A stretch of DNA of 64,000 nt from contig JAACJK010000219.1 of NCBI GenBank assembly GCA_013368325.1, positions 1,674,001 through 1,738,000 of the forward strand, written 5' to 3'. Positions 34,562-47,165 of the stretch are shown piece after piece. This DNA comes from Ephemerocybe angulata (Eukaryota; Basidiomycota; Agaricomycetes; Agaricales; Psathyrellaceae). Made by a program: the position numbers and the translations under genes. How positions within the stretch are numbered: the stretch's first letter is position 1; the number at the start of each line of letters is the position of its first letter. The notes beneath the pieces were generated by a model that did not search any database, had not been told where the DNA came from, and saw only the letters and a list, made by a program, of their open reading frames with translations.

Positions 34562-37500
34562 TTGTTTTTTGGACTATTCTCTGCCCTTGGACTCGTGTAC
34601 ATTGTACTATTCCTCGCTCTTTTCTGCCCTTTTTCTCCTTCCTCTACAACCCCGTTCTAATGCGCCCTCATTGACATCTACTCCCATTCTCTAATCCTCT
34701 TGGATCATCCTTACCAAAGCTTTCGCGAACCGACGCTACCACGTACCAGAACATCAACATCACCTTCCTTCTAGCCACCGATCTATTCCTTGTTGTCGTA
34801 TCTCAAAGATGGCTCTGTCCATCGGTCCCTTGTCCTGCCCACTATCCACGCATCCCGCTATCCTGCTCTCCCGGTCCCTATCATCTACCATCCCGCAACA
34901 CCCACTCCTTGCCATACCTGTTTTTTTTACTTATTCCTCTCTTAACTCGTGCTATCTGTTTTGCTCTATTGTACTTGTAATCGTCTCCTCGTTGTTTTCA
35001 AGGTTTACTTTATTCTGTTCCATTCAGCCGGAGTTCACTTTCGCCTTGCCTATATTGTCACCGTTTCTGTTAAACGTACTGTGCAGTATTACTGACTGTC
35101 CCCTCCTTGACTCTTTCTGCTTGACAAACTCTGCCTATCCTTCGTCCCTTACCTACCTTCGTTCCTTCGATCTTCTCCTGTTTATCTCTTGCTTCGTGAC
35201 CGTGCTCGCCGCCGCTCTATACCTTACAAAGCAAATTGTAGTGTGTTACCTATCTTCGATACCTTAGGTTTATTGAATTAGTCCTGTTCTGTTTGTTGTG
35301 CTTGTGACTACTATACCTAATCGCACCTGCGTTTCATGCAGTCGACCCTGTACCTTCGTAGACTTACTACGCAAAGTCAATCACAATCCTTTAACCTTTT
35401 TACTCCGCAGGAAGGCGGCGACTCAGACGCGTCCAGAGCTACTTGAGGTTGAATGATGTAGGAGAAACTTGTCGCTCTGCTTCGAGCGGCTCGCGAAGTG
35501 GCGAGTGCGGGTGGGTCATTTGGAATTTTTTCAAGAAGCTTGAAAGTTTGAATTCTCTTCGAGAAGCGCTGGATGGAGAGCTTCGCGGGATGATGGACTC
35601 GCGGGCACACCGCCGAGACGCCACAGCCTCCGTTCTGGTGAGTTTAAGTCTACTAACTAGGATTGCTCTTGGGAATGTGTTTCAGAGGACCAGCGAAGCC
35701 CTTCCCCTTGTGTGTCCATGGGTATTGGTTTCCCAAATATTCGTGCCCACTTCCAGCCCCCTCTTGTCCCCATGCCGAGCCTCGGGGTTCGAGGGAAACG
35801 CGACCTCGGGATCGATCACTTTTGCTACGGCCGGGTGCGGATGATATCACTGATTGCGGGGTGTCGACCTACAGGCGCCCTTGCCCCACTCGAGTCTCGC
35901 GAGCCGAATAATCAACACAAGTCCCCGCCGATGCAAAATTTGCGATAAGATGCCACCTGGGGTGAGGCCGAGCGTACCCGGGCGTAAGGAGAATGTGGGA
36001 TACCGGGACGGGCTGAGGTGAGCTGCGCGGTTGGAAATGCAGTTAAGCATCGAACCTTCGAAGGAGGATGACAGGCGGACGGACAGACGGACGGACGGAC
36101 GGGGCTTGGCACGATCCGTTGGTGGAATGGATGCGCTGATACGGGGCGGGGGAGACATAACGGATGTGTTCGAATCACCATGATTCGCCCCGCGGCTGTA
36201 TGAGTAACGTAGACATAACGTAGGCTTCTGTCCAAGCTGTTTGGTAAGTGCTTGAACGTATCGCAGAGATAAGGGCTACGAATAGAATCAGGGGCCAGAA
36301 ATCAAGGCTGTGGTGCAGAAAAAGGATGTTCCTACCCTCAGTCCGCAGCGCTCATGAGAGATGACTACGACTTCTCGTCCGGAAACACTTTCCTGATGTT
36401 ACTGGCTTCGCGAGGTTGGAGCCCTCAGGTGCTTTGAGGAGAAACGGTGATCGTGGTCATTGCCTCCCTGGGTATGGATGGAGACACGGTAGGCAGTGAC
36501 AAAAAGCCTGAACTAGGAATTTAGGTTCAGCTTGAGTTTAAGTTTCAAGCTCTGCCGATGACCGCTAGCAAGAGTATACTGTTTCTGGGTTGGGTTGGTA
36601 AGTTTGAGACAAATAGAAGCTCCAGCAGGCTGACTGTCATGCACAGCTGGGCGAAGGAGGCCTTTTGTTTTGAACAGGACATGATAGGTCCTGACGCGTT
36701 TGAATTCCTCCGAACGTGCGTGTACGTTACGGAGGGCTAGGAGGCTGGACTCTGGGGTTCCGAACCACCAAAGTTCGATCGGGCGAGAAGACCAACTTGT
36801 GTATCATCCCCACGACCATCATCGAGTTTCAACAAATATCCAATCAAGGAGAGTTTAGATTCCAAGCCTAGCACCGCCCGATTGCCTAAGGGTTGCGGTA
36901 AAGCAGAACAGTCCACCTTATTCTGCCTGCCACTAAGATCGAAGAGAAGTGCATCCAGGCCGCTGCCAACAGAGAATCGGACAGCGGCCTGGGCAGACTA
37001 TAGGCGTTCAAACGTCCAATAGGCTGGAGTAACCCAAGTTTACGGTTAAATGCAGCTCCCCAGTTACGTTGGGCCCAAGATTTTGCTTGGCCTCGGCTTC
37101 CGTACCGTGTCAAAGCCAGCCAGCTGTCAAGCGGTCACGGTACCAGTGGGATGTGAAGATTAGTTGCAGTTAAGTTCCTGGAACTGCGGTTCGGCTACAC
37201 AGTAAGCTCGTTCAAACTTTTGTGCCATTGCGGGGTCAACACCGTCAAGGCCGTTAGCTTCTCCAAAAGAAGCTTGGGGTTTGATCCAGTAAACCGTGGC
37301 CAACACAGGTACATACCTGGAGGAGCTTCACGAATAGTAGGTACAACGTAAGTCGGCCGCCTTGTCTCCATTGACAGATAGGTCTTCTCTGCGGGGGCGG
37401 CCCGCTCAAGAGCACCAGTTCCGAGCACATGAGGGCTCTCTCTTCTGGTGCACGGGAGGGAGAAGCAGCGGAACATATAGCGCCAATATTCCGTTCACAA

Positions 37501-38991
37501 GAGGCCGATGCAATCTACTTCTCCAGATATTCTCCAGAGAGCAGTCGTGCTTTCCCCCTCCAAGTACATATGCTTTCCGAAATAACATTCGGGGGTTTTC
37601 GACCGTGACGCTGACGTGCGAGAGCGGGTATATCGGTTGTTTGTGTTTAACTTGTCGCCTGTGGGGTGCTTCTTGACGCCGAAGCTGGCTCGGTCCTGAC
37701 AGACATGACTGAGCTCTTGGGTCGAGGTACTGGAGGTAGAGGGCGCATATGGTTGCCCAGGGAGAAGTGGGTAGCAACAGTATGAGATATGTGACTCCCA
37801 TGTTTGATTCGGGTCTTCGAGGAAGCGATGTCCACCTGGCGCGTCGCTCTGAGAGTGGCAATGGAGGATAATGTGTGAGGTGTCGGGAGAGCTCTATTTT
37901 TCTGGGCCTCCGGTTTTCCGAGAGCAGAGACGCGGAACCGCGGGATGGGCTGCGCCGTTGCAACACTATCAAGGGAGAAAGATTCAAATTTCGGTGCAGG
38001 ACTTTTCCAGTGAGCGATAGCATTCTCCAATCACCATCGTTGTAGTAGACCCAACTGGAGCCGCAGTTTGTCGAAAGCGTTTCGGGGAAACCTGTATACG
38101 GAGATTTGCAGATGCCTCAACCTCCGTGAAGGTTGTTGATGCGATCCATGTCAGTCACTGGACCGTTGTATACCTCTGGAAGATAGCTTTATCAGAGGGT
38201 TCCGTAATAGAAGACAGCAGAAGACGGGATTTCTCTCGAGCTCGAGTTCGTCTGGCTCAGTTCGCGCCACCAAGTGGTTCGAGGGCGGCGTCTGTTCGTT
38301 TGCTTCGATGTTACCATGTGGATGCTATCGTATCGGCGAGAGGAAGGCGGAAATGGAAGGCAGCAGTCGGGAGTGAAAGTTGAGAGGGCGTTTCTGAGAG
38401 AATATGGTCATCGTCGCGAGTTCCAGGAAGGTCCGTGGGACGAACCACAGGCGGCGGTGGCGAGCAGTGGCGTCGGGCCGAGCCAACATGTGACTATTTT
38501 CGCACGAGTTGGTCACTCTGAAGTTGGGTCTGGGCGCTTATTCCGACTTATCCTTCCTACCTTCCATCCATGTGGTTTACAAGGTCCTCTTTAGAGCCCA
38601 CAAATGGACCATCTATTTCTATTCTAGAGCACTTTTGCAGCTGTATACATCGCATGGTTACCCTAGTCCTGGGCCGGAGTCTACTCATCGTCGGGTCCAC
38701 AAGGTTTACATGAATACCGACTGAGGTCACCAGACGAACACCTTTCTGCGGCAGTTTCATTAGGGTGGAGGAACAAGTGCCTCGAGGACGTGATGGTTGT
38801 GAAGAACAACATATTCCACGATTCCACCATGAACGCCGCCTCGTTCCGGCCTCGTGGTCGCTTACGGTTTCCCACCCATCAGCGCTTGTTTACCTTCATC
38901 TATGGATCCTGGCTTCCCCCGTACTTCATCTCCTAGCTTCTAACCTACTCTATAGAGCCAATCTGCCACTTTTCTGATTGATAAGACCACG
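34562..38991. other. Gene-poor gap of 4.4 kb
   Basis: The longest gap in the window. The first about 650 bp (34560-35220) are strongly pyrimidine-rich on the plus strand and probably belong to the homeodomain gene 3' UTR. A small GGAC/GACGG microsatellite lies at 36074-36104. Minus-strand ORFs at 37406-38030 (205 and 127 aa in overlapping frames) have no motifs, and I do not accept either. No RNA gene was recognised. The right end includes the promoter of the coiled-coil gene at 38992. Confidence 0.5.
36074..36104. repeat. Short (ACGG)n-type microsatellite
   Basis: An imperfect run of GGAC/GACGG units, about seven copies, ending in GGGG. It is the only simple repeat of note in the gap. Confidence 0.7.
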
Positions 38992-40561
38992 ATGGCGAAC
39001 AAGAAGGCTCGCAGTGCTGAGAAGCAACAGTCTGCGCTGGCGCAGAGCAGACCCGACAAGCCATCTCCTACCATCCAGATCCCGTCATCTCCTACCAGCA
39101 GCTGCACCGCCGTTCCTACTTCTCCGAGTGACGGGAATACTATGGGATATGGCACAGACGCAGATGACTGGACAACAACGTCCAAAACACCAACACTATC
39201 CCTGGATCCCGAAGCGAAGCCCTCGTCCATTCATGGCCGTAAACAGGAATTCCAAGGAGGTCGCGTCGAGGATGCGGCGCCAGTGGAACCGATCATGTCC
39301 GCCGATGTTGTTGCGATTGCACAGCTACAGGCGTCTATGAAGACTGCCCTGCAGGGTCTTGCGAGCGCTTTCGACCATATCGACAAATCTACGAAGCTTA
39401 TGAATCAGCTCGCCCTGGAAATCAAGGAGAGGGAGCAGGTGAGTTCTGCACATACTCAAATGTGAGTGGGCACTTATGCACTGTGTGTACAGCTGGCCTC
39501 CCTTCGAGAAGATTTGGAGCGGCAGATCACCAGCCAGAAAGAAGAACTCGAGGATCTTAAGGCGACGCTGGAATCAAAAATCAAGCAAACAGCGGCAGAA
39601 GTCATCAAGACACAGTTGGACAAGATGATACAGGACTCAGTATCAAGTGTAATAGAAGGTAGAGTTCGCCGAGAGGTCAGTTCTTTCGATTGCGATGAGT
39701 TAGGAATGTTGTATTGACCACTGAGGTACACTAAAGCTGTCACCTCAGGTCCCGGATCACTTGAGGCAGTCCGCCTCAAATCATGAGCGCCAGATATTCG
39801 AAGTACAAGCAGACCTTCACAACGCGTATGTCGTCTTCCTCGTATTGACACCATCAGCATACTGATGACATACATCCAGAGAGGCGCGCAGATATAATGC
39901 CAGCCTACAATCTGTCTCGCTATCTGTGCCCCTGCGCCCCCTACTACGACCTGTACCTACCCCAGAACAATCCCCATACCCAATCCTTCTTACATCCGCG
40001 ATGGACCCGACTCCTGAGAGGATGTCCGGATTCCCCCTTCCCCATGTAGCAATGCCAATCAGGAGGTCGACTTCGAATGCCCCAAGCGCGATATCGCGAA
40101 GTCAAAGCCTTCAATCCGTTGCTTCGACAGCCTCAGCCAGTGCGCTGTTCCCAAAGGACCTGAAGTCTCTCTTCGCTCTCGACTCCGGGTCCACCAAGAC
40201 TCTCCTTCGAGAGTATGGCTTGCAAAGCGCGATGTCATCTCCTGCGGTCGACGATGGAAAGCCAAAGGCACATAGACTTCCCAGTCAATCACATTCACCT
40301 GTTGCCCAGAGACCTCCAAGTCCAGTAATTGAGGAGAGTGAAATGGATGGAGACATCGACGCGCATGTTGAAGATATGAACACCTTCATGTCACATATTG
40401 GGGTATGAATTATCACATTGGGGATGTCAGGATCTCTGCTTACTTCTTGGTCTTCGCAGGTTCCTTTCTTGATGGTGCCCCCTCCGAAGTCCAAAGAAAC
40501 GAACGCAGATCGGCGCCGAAAACTAGCGCCCTTGATTATCAACAAATCCAGTTTCCGTTGA
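38992..40561 (+). CDS. Unrecognised coiled-coil protein
   Basis: Exons 38992..39438, 39493..39675, 39749..39825, 39880..40402, 40460..40561 give 443 aa. The N-terminal about 95 residues are Ser/Thr/Pro-rich. From about residue 100 to 240 heptads predict a coiled coil: IAQLQASMKTALQGLASAF, NQLALEIKEREQLASLRED, EELEDLKATLESKIKQTAAE, ERQIFEVQADLHNAEARR. The C-terminal half is again Ser/Pro-rich with segments such as SLFALDSGSTKTLLREYGL, IDAHVEDMNTFMSHIG and a basic end (DRRRKLAPLIINKSSFR). No enzymatic domain or membrane segment. The acidic-then-basic tail and coiled coil suggest a scaffold or cytoskeletal role, which is only a guess. Splice sites are all canonical and in frame. Confidence 0.7.
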
Positions 40562-41004
40562 CGATGACCACCTATTGACCAGACTTCGAAGCTGTACAGC
40601 CCTTTCTCTCTTATTTATTCTGCAAACACCCATTGTTAGACCAGGGCATGACCGATCATGATCCTTCTATTGACAGCCCATCTACTTCCTGTTAAATATA
40701 CCCAGCGCTCCTCCCTGTATAATGTAGTCCTCGAAGGAAGGCAATGTCTGCTGTATGGGTACTTTCGGAGTTCGAGTGGAATTCAGCTCCTTGGTTAACG
40801 CTCAACTATTACTTTGTGGTCAAAGCGTTTTGCCTAATCGCGAGGTTTCAGCGCTCATCAGCTGGCTGTGCGTTCATCACACTCCATTTGATGGGAGGTG
40901 CGCTTTAGTCCATCGTCCAGTGCTGGCGATGGCGAAGCTCTCTCTCCACTCTCATCTCGATGCTCAGCGAACCGAACCGCTGAAGCATCTAGAATCCACA
41001 CACC
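40562..41004. other. Intergenic region
   Basis: The 443 bp between the coiled-coil and GT17 genes contain no supported feature beyond the expected promoter. The ORF 40755-41189 crosses the GT17 start in another frame. Confidence 0.4.
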
Positions 41005-42343
41005 ATGACCACGATAACCTGGCGCAAGCCTCGAGTTCTCCTCCTCCTCGGGTTCTTCTTTGGCATAACTCTGCTATATCTGATCGCACACAACCGGTAC
41101 CAGATCCAAAACACGCTATCCTACGCAACGAGGCCACTATGGGACAAGGACTCGGGCCCAAAACACGTCGTAACGCACTACTATGCTGAGGGTGTGAAGA
41201 TGGACGCCCAAACCTGTGAACTCCATGGGTGGAAACCTCGAGGGGATGTCCAGAAGCTCCGGGTGCTCGACGCCGTTCTCATGAGCAGCGAATTGGACTT
41301 GCTGGAAATCCGTCTACACGAGCTCGACAGCGTTGTAGACTTCTTCCTAATCGTCGAATCCAACGCGACATTCACAGGGCTGCCAAAGGAAACATACTTC
41401 GCCAAGAATCGTGAACGGTACTCTAAATTTGCTCACAAGATTGTCTATCAATTGTACGTAGCCCTTCTCAATCTGAGCACCCTTATTCTGGGCTAATAAA
41501 CAGTCCTTGGATACTCTCAGCCTGCCAGGATACCCTCTTGAGGGGGCCCGGACTGCTTGGAATGTTGAATCGGACACTAGAGTTGCTATGTCGACCCTTC
41601 TTACGGAGCAGATGCACAAATTCCCCTCAGACACAAAGAACCTGGTGCTCATGTCGGACCTCGACGAGATCCCAGCGGAGCATACTGTCAGATTACTCAA
41701 GGCTTGCGACTTTGGAAACTCAATCCACCTTCAGCTGCGCAACTTCATGTACAGGTACGAGCGCCACCTGTTCGAAATGCAGTTTAAAACAGCCTTCCTG
41801 AATCGCTTCCTGGTCATGTAGCTTCGAATGGTATCTTGGATACTCAAGCTGGCGCGCTAGCGCTCACATTTGGAACTACAACAGCTATTACCGCCATTCC
41901 AAGAGCACTGAAGTCATCCTCGCAGACTCAGGGTGGCACTGCAGCTATTGCTTCAGGAGTCTCGAGGAGTACATCATCAAAATGCGTGGATTCTCCCATG
42001 CAGACCGGATTGGAGGGCGGTTGAACTTGCTCGACCCTAAGCGGATACAAGATACCATTTGCAAGGGCAGGGATATATTTGGCATGTTACCAGAGGCTTA
42101 CAGCGTAAGAACCAATACTTTTAAGAATCTTCGTCTTGCTAATACCTTGAGACAGTACATCGAATTCTTCTCACAATTGAACCTTGACCCGTGAGTTATT
42201 CTACTTCATCTTCATTGGAGACGTACGTGCTGACTACTTTCGAACTAAGACTGAAAACAGCTGTCGGACTGCCTCGCTACCTGGTCGACAACGCGGACAA
42301 ATTCAAGTTTCTGCTTCCTGGAGGTTGCAAGCGTGAATCATGA
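41005..42343 (+). CDS. Glycosyltransferase family 17 (MGAT3-like)
   Basis: Type II Golgi/ER membrane glycosyltransferase related to beta-1,4-mannosyl-glycoprotein 4-beta-GlcNAc transferase. Exons 41005..41453, 41521..41754, 41822..42104, 42156..42190, 42250..42343 give 364 aa. A signal-anchor helix ([18 protein letters not shown]) is at residues 11-28. Family motifs: [20 protein letters not shown] with [28 protein letters not shown], a DxD-type [44 protein letters not shown], and [19 protein letters not shown] near the end. Exon 2 starts at 41521 (after CTCTCAG); an earlier CAG at 41504-41506 would break the frame. Fungal GT17 proteins are poorly characterised, so the acceptor is unknown. Confidence 0.88.
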
Positions 42344-42758
42344 TAACCACCAGCTATGAGGTTGAACCGATGGACAACCGAAGCTGATACTATGTACTCT
42401 ACTCTTTATCTACTAGGATATTTAATTCTGCCGATATAGCGCTCTCCACATTCCCTCGCAATTATACCAAGTTGTTGATCGTTCAGCATTCAATGTTCAT
42501 TTGAGTTGTGCGCTTATTCTCGATGCTCCCACTAGACCAACAATACCTTGTTTATGTTTGCCTGCAAAGCGTCAAGGAGCCAGACATTCAAAGGCAATTC
42601 AATAAATTAGATGTGTTGGTCATGGTATCGTATGTGTGATAATTCAAAACGAACGATGGGTATGAGTGAGTTGGATCATAATAGAAGTGAATGAATGAGT
42701 CGCAAGGTAGTACAGTGGTTCGTCGTTACTTAATTGTGATTATTAGTTATTCAAAAGT
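42344..42758. other. Convergent intergenic region
   Basis: 415 bp between convergent gene ends, A/T-rich. No feature supported beyond 3' UTRs. Confidence 0.4.
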
Positions 42759-45700
42759 CTAACTTGGAAGCATGCTCTGTCGTCGTCGAGCTCGCTCAAG
42801 CGGGGGAAGATCGTCGAGGGCGATAGCTAAGGGCAGAGCGTGAGCGGAATAATGACGTGGTATACGAGGAGGAACTCACATGAAGCAGACTCCATTGAAA
42901 CATCACCGTCGTTGGACTCTTCCCTTCCTCCACCTTGAGGATCTGACATGTCAATGTCCTCAAGATGCCGAGAAATCAGCTTGGGTAACAGCGATCGTCG
43001 CCTCTTGCTGGGATTGGTCAAGAGGCTGACTTCTTCCAGGTCAATCAGGTATTCAGCCTCATCGACCTTCTTGAGTTGTTCGACGCAGTCAACAACCCAG
43101 GCGATCCCTACAACTAGAGGCTTGGGGTCACGAAGTAGTCTAGCACAAGGGTTAACGTAGAATAAAGACAAGTGAAGAGGATCCTTACTTATAACGGTTG
43201 ATCGTGCTCTGCAAGCCATTCTTGTAAACGATATGGGTACACGTTTGTCCAACACGTTGGAGAATCTGGTGATGTTTCTGTTAGCAGAACCATCGGTCGC
43301 ATAGCATGAGCATGCGTACCTTCGCACCAACCCCTTCCAACATCTCCACAAACAACGACCCCGCTTCTTCACTATCATCGGTCTTCACATCAACATAAAT
43401 CACGCAATCCTTCAAAAATTTGAGAGCTTCATTAACGACGGGTTTCTCAGGTTCATTAGCCTTCTTCGAAGCCGTGGTCAATGCCTGAGTGGCGGCAACC
43501 GCTGCAATCCTAGTACTCCTTCGTCCTGGGGGCGAAGAAGATGTTTCCCCTGCAGTAGAACCAGGAGATCCATTGCTCCCCGTGCTTCTCGCAGACAAGT
43601 TGGCAGGGACCGGCGGTGGGCCCATCAGCCCCTTTCCATTCGCCACCTCAGCACGGAACGTATTCAATGACTCGGACAAGCTATGCGAAATCGCAGAAGC
43701 CCGTCGAGTCGAGAACTCGTCCCGCTGCCTCCCCTTCCCTTTATCGACCGTCGCAGTAGGGACCGTGGTGTCCAGGAACGGCGAAGCTTCGTCCTCAGCA
43801 GTCCCAGAAACACTGGTCTGCAGAGGCCCTGTCTCCGGTTCCTCTTCCTCCTCCATGGCCGGGGCCTTCCCTCCTTTCACGGGACTGCCAATTACAGTCG
43901 CCAACCCAGGATTCCTGCTTGCCTTCGGCGCCCTGCCATGTCCAACCCCGAATAAAGGTTTAACACGTCCAGCCATACCGGGCCCTGCTCCCGCCCCCGC
44001 TCCTGCTCTAGGGAAGAATAAAGTAGACTGCTTCATCTGCTTCGAGCCAGAGGCCACGGGTTGCTTGCCCTTAGACAAGAAACCCTGAGCGCCCAGCGTA
44101 GTCGTACGACCGAGCGGTGCTGGTTTGCCTTTCGACTGATCCAATGACTTCTTCCCGACGTTACTGTCATCTTGCACTTGCGATTTAGGTGGGACCACGC
44201 AGTCCTCGTCGTCCGCAAGATCCCTGTTGAACCCAAGGCTGGTGTTCGGTCTCGATGGAGCAGGTGCCCGAAGCTTTTCAAGGGCACTGGAAAGCGTTGA
44301 TAATGAGCCGTTCCCTGTGAACCTGCTCTCAGCTAATGATATGGTTTAGTATCAAAAGCGGTCACAATGACGATTGCAATGCACTTACAAGATGCACGCG
44401 AAAACAGTGATGCCGAACGGACGAGTTTCGAAGGTTTCGAAGGGGACGGGGAGTGCGTGCGCTTAACGGGTATTCTAGACTTGGACGGGGATGCAATCGG
44501 TGTCTTCATGCCAGGTGATGACATTGTCTTCAGTCGAGGAGATTGGCGGACAGGAGAAGGTATCACCCTCTTCACCGGAGACGGCGGAGCAGAGTTAGTA
44601 ACCATCTCGTAGTGATCGTCTTCTGCCTCTGCTGCCTGTAGCTGGCTGTCCTGCACTGGGGGTTTAACCACAGGCGGAATCGTGCTTCCAGACACCGATC
44701 GTTGTATTGGTTTTGCCTTGCGTGGAACGGGCTTCGGCTTTGGGGGCTCTGGAATTGGCTCAATATCAGGAAGTGCGTCTACTGTATTCAGCAATATCGT
44801 ACCTGGTGCTTTGACATCTTTCTTGTTCTTCGCTGTAGAGGAGGCTCTCGTCGCACGAGCATGAGTGGGCAAAGCAGATGGCAATCGGGGAAGCTTGCTC
44901 TGTCGTCCTGGGCGCCGTTTCTCTTCTGGTGCTGGAGCCGCCAATTTTGGAACTTCTGGTTCTGCCTGCGTATCGGCCAATGCGACTTCTCCCATTTCGA
45001 TGTCGTGGGTTGGTACAGGATCAACTGCTGGGCCAGTTTCTGTGGCTGCCGTCACATCAGGCGGAGGGGTAATAGGAGATTCTTGCGCGTTAGGAGAAGC
45101 AGCCTCCGCTTGAGGTAGAGGTGTGGGCTCTGCCGTTGGCTGTGGTTTCTCGACCTCGATTTCTAAGTCGACGTTGACGTTGACTGCAACCTGGGTGGAA
45201 GCAAATTGTTCAATAGGTGGCTCTGGATCAGGCTGTTCTGGTGCACTTGGTTCTACGTCCATGTTAGTCGGACTTGGTTCAGGGTTGGGAGGAACGGCTG
45301 GCTCAAGCGGGGGATCAGGCTTTTGAGACTCTAGTGGTTTTATTTCTTCTGGTCGATCCTTTTCAATGTCCACGACATCGTCGGTGGGACGGCCTGCTTG
45401 TTGGACATCCTCCGCACTCTCCTCCTCGTCAACTGGGATGGGCACCAATGCAGGGGCTTTTCGCTCCACTTTGCGCGCTTTCGGCTTCATCCCAGCTTTG
45501 ATACGCCCAACCGCAGTTTTTGAGGAGCCTGCTTTAGAGGATTCGGCGTTGAGGACTGGTGCTGCTACCTTCGTAAGCTTAGCTTTGCTAGAACTAGTTG
45601 CTTGGTGGTATGTCGCCTTCCTCATCAGAACATCATAAGCATTTCTTGCTTTCGTCGGCTCTTGGGATGTGGAAGGCGTTGGCTTGTCTGCCTTAAGCTT

Positions 45701-46900
45701 CTCGGTCCCATTAGCTGCGGGTGCAGGCTGCTTCGGTTTACCAGCCTGGCGAAGGTTCGAGGATGAGGAGCGCGGCAAAAGGCTGGCTTTCGGCGGCGGT
45801 TGTGAGGCTGCTTGTGGTACCGGGGGAGGATCCTAAGTCCTGGTTAGTTTGGAATAGGTGGCTCGTTCAAACTGACATACTTCTTTGGGTACTAGCTCAA
45901 GAGCGGCAACTTCTCTCAGCCGAGACTGAGTGGCTTGGAATTTGGTTGGATGTGGTGTGTCGGGAACCGGGGTCAGAGGAGAGAAACCAAAGGCATCTAC
46001 GTTCGCCACAGCCGTGATCGGGGTTTCTGCTTCCTTAAAGCGCACCTCTCCGGAGAATGTGACCTTGGGGGATGCAGGCTCAAGAACACGTTCCTCCGCA
46101 GGCACCTCGACAGGCTCTGTGGCATTATTTTCAGGAGCGGAAGCCTGTGGTGTTTCAATCGGCACTGGTGTCGTTGGAGAATCCACATTCATTTCGTCGG
46201 GAATAGATTCGAGGGATGGGGCGGCTTTCAGAACTGGGAGTGGTTGCATCCGTAGTCTTGGCGTAGATTCTTTCGACGGTGAACGGGAGCGACTTCTCGT
46301 GGGTGACGGGGGAGGGTGTCGGAGGTCAATTTGAGGTAGCGATGCCGACGCAGGGAATATGGGAACGGATTGAGCTCTTCCCGTCACTGGGTCTGGTGGA
46401 GGCGACGATGCAGGTCCGTGCCCAGTCGAGTTCGGCTTCTGGGAACCTAGCCTCGATGCTTGACGCACTGAACGCTTTGGAGGGGCTGCATTCGAGTCCG
46501 ATAGGTTTCTTGAATGTGTCCCCCGAGCATCAGCGCGCGATGTCCTCGCTGGTACTGCATCCAGGTTCTCAGCGTCGGTCTTCAAACGTTTGAGCTCTCT
46601 GCCCATAGCTGGGGGACTCAATTCGGAGTATTCGTCCTGAGGCGGTGGAGAAGCCGACCGCTTCCCCTTCTTTTCCTCTTCTAAGGATTGCCCCACCACC
46701 TTTTGAGGAGAAAGTAATAGCGGATCGTCGTCTTCAGGACCCTGCCCATTGCTTGCTGCCGGTTCGGTGGATGAGGTGGTGCTATTCGTGTTGGTCCTGG
46801 CCCTCTTGGTTGAGCGCGCCTTCTTCAACGGAGATTCTTGGGAAACTCGCAAAATCTCGTCCGACAACGTCACTCGAGATCTAGTCGACCGACCCTCCAT
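42759..46900 (-). CDS. Large Ser/Pro-rich protein with a C-terminal microcephalin-like BRCT domain
   Basis: Probable chromatin or DNA-damage protein. Exons 46900..45881, 45832..44389, 44332..43320, 43265..43189, 43139..42880, 42826..42759 give 1293 aa. About 1100 residues are disordered and rich in SP/TP and SPxK-like sites (SPLKKARS, PSPVRQSPRLK, SPSKSRIPVKRTHSPSPSK). A single BRCT covers about residues 1115-1225: FLKDCVIYVDVKTDD, EMLEGVGAKIL, GQTCTHIVYKNGLQST, and VVGIAWVVDCVE with the invariant Trp. The pattern VYKNGLQST and the following KRRRSLLPK block closely match the first BRCT of microcephalin (MCPH1), which in animals is N-terminal. It ends DDLPPLERARRRQSMLPS. The start ATG at 46900 (MEGRSTRSR) is preferred; an in-frame ATG lies 33 codons upstream. 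Divergent from NAD kinase. Confidence 0.8.
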
Positions 46901-47165
46901 AACTGCGTCGAATGGCGACAGCAAGCTCGTACGAGGCTGCGAGGGTGAGTATTCCGGACACATTAGATTCTTCGCGGGATGTGGCATATATGCGGTCCAA
47001 GCTGCATACCTTGTGTGCAATCGGTGGTTTAATGGCACGTTTTGGAGGATGAGAAATGACAAAAGACGCGCCTCGGCGTTACCGACTCGAAGCTTCAACA
47101 ACTCTGATGCCGTCACGTGCGTGACATATCCCATTTCGTCACGAAGCGGGCATCGTGCCAAGCCA
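46901..47165. promoter_or_regulatory. Divergent promoter between BRCT gene and NAD kinase
   Basis: 265 bp separate the two outward-facing start codons. No TATA box is obvious. A shared bidirectional promoter is inferred from spacing only. Confidence 0.45.

Noticed and set aside
34809..35267. 153-codon plus-strand ORF with several hydrophobic stretches
   Set aside because: Amino acids are almost only Ser, Leu, Phe, Pro, Cys and Ile because the DNA is C/T-rich; no motif, and it lies in the likely 3' UTR of the homeodomain gene.
36955..36990. Small inverted repeat GGCCGCTG...CAGCGGCC
   Set aside because: About 8-bp arms, one copy, no T-run or other context; within chance for this size of region.
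37406..38030. Two overlapping minus-strand ORFs of 205 and 127 aa
   Set aside because: They occupy different frames of the same DNA, have no domain or splice support, and the amino-acid composition looks random.
43489..44088. 199-aa plus-strand ORF
   Set aside because: Antisense shadow of the Ser/Pro-rich BRCT protein exon 3.
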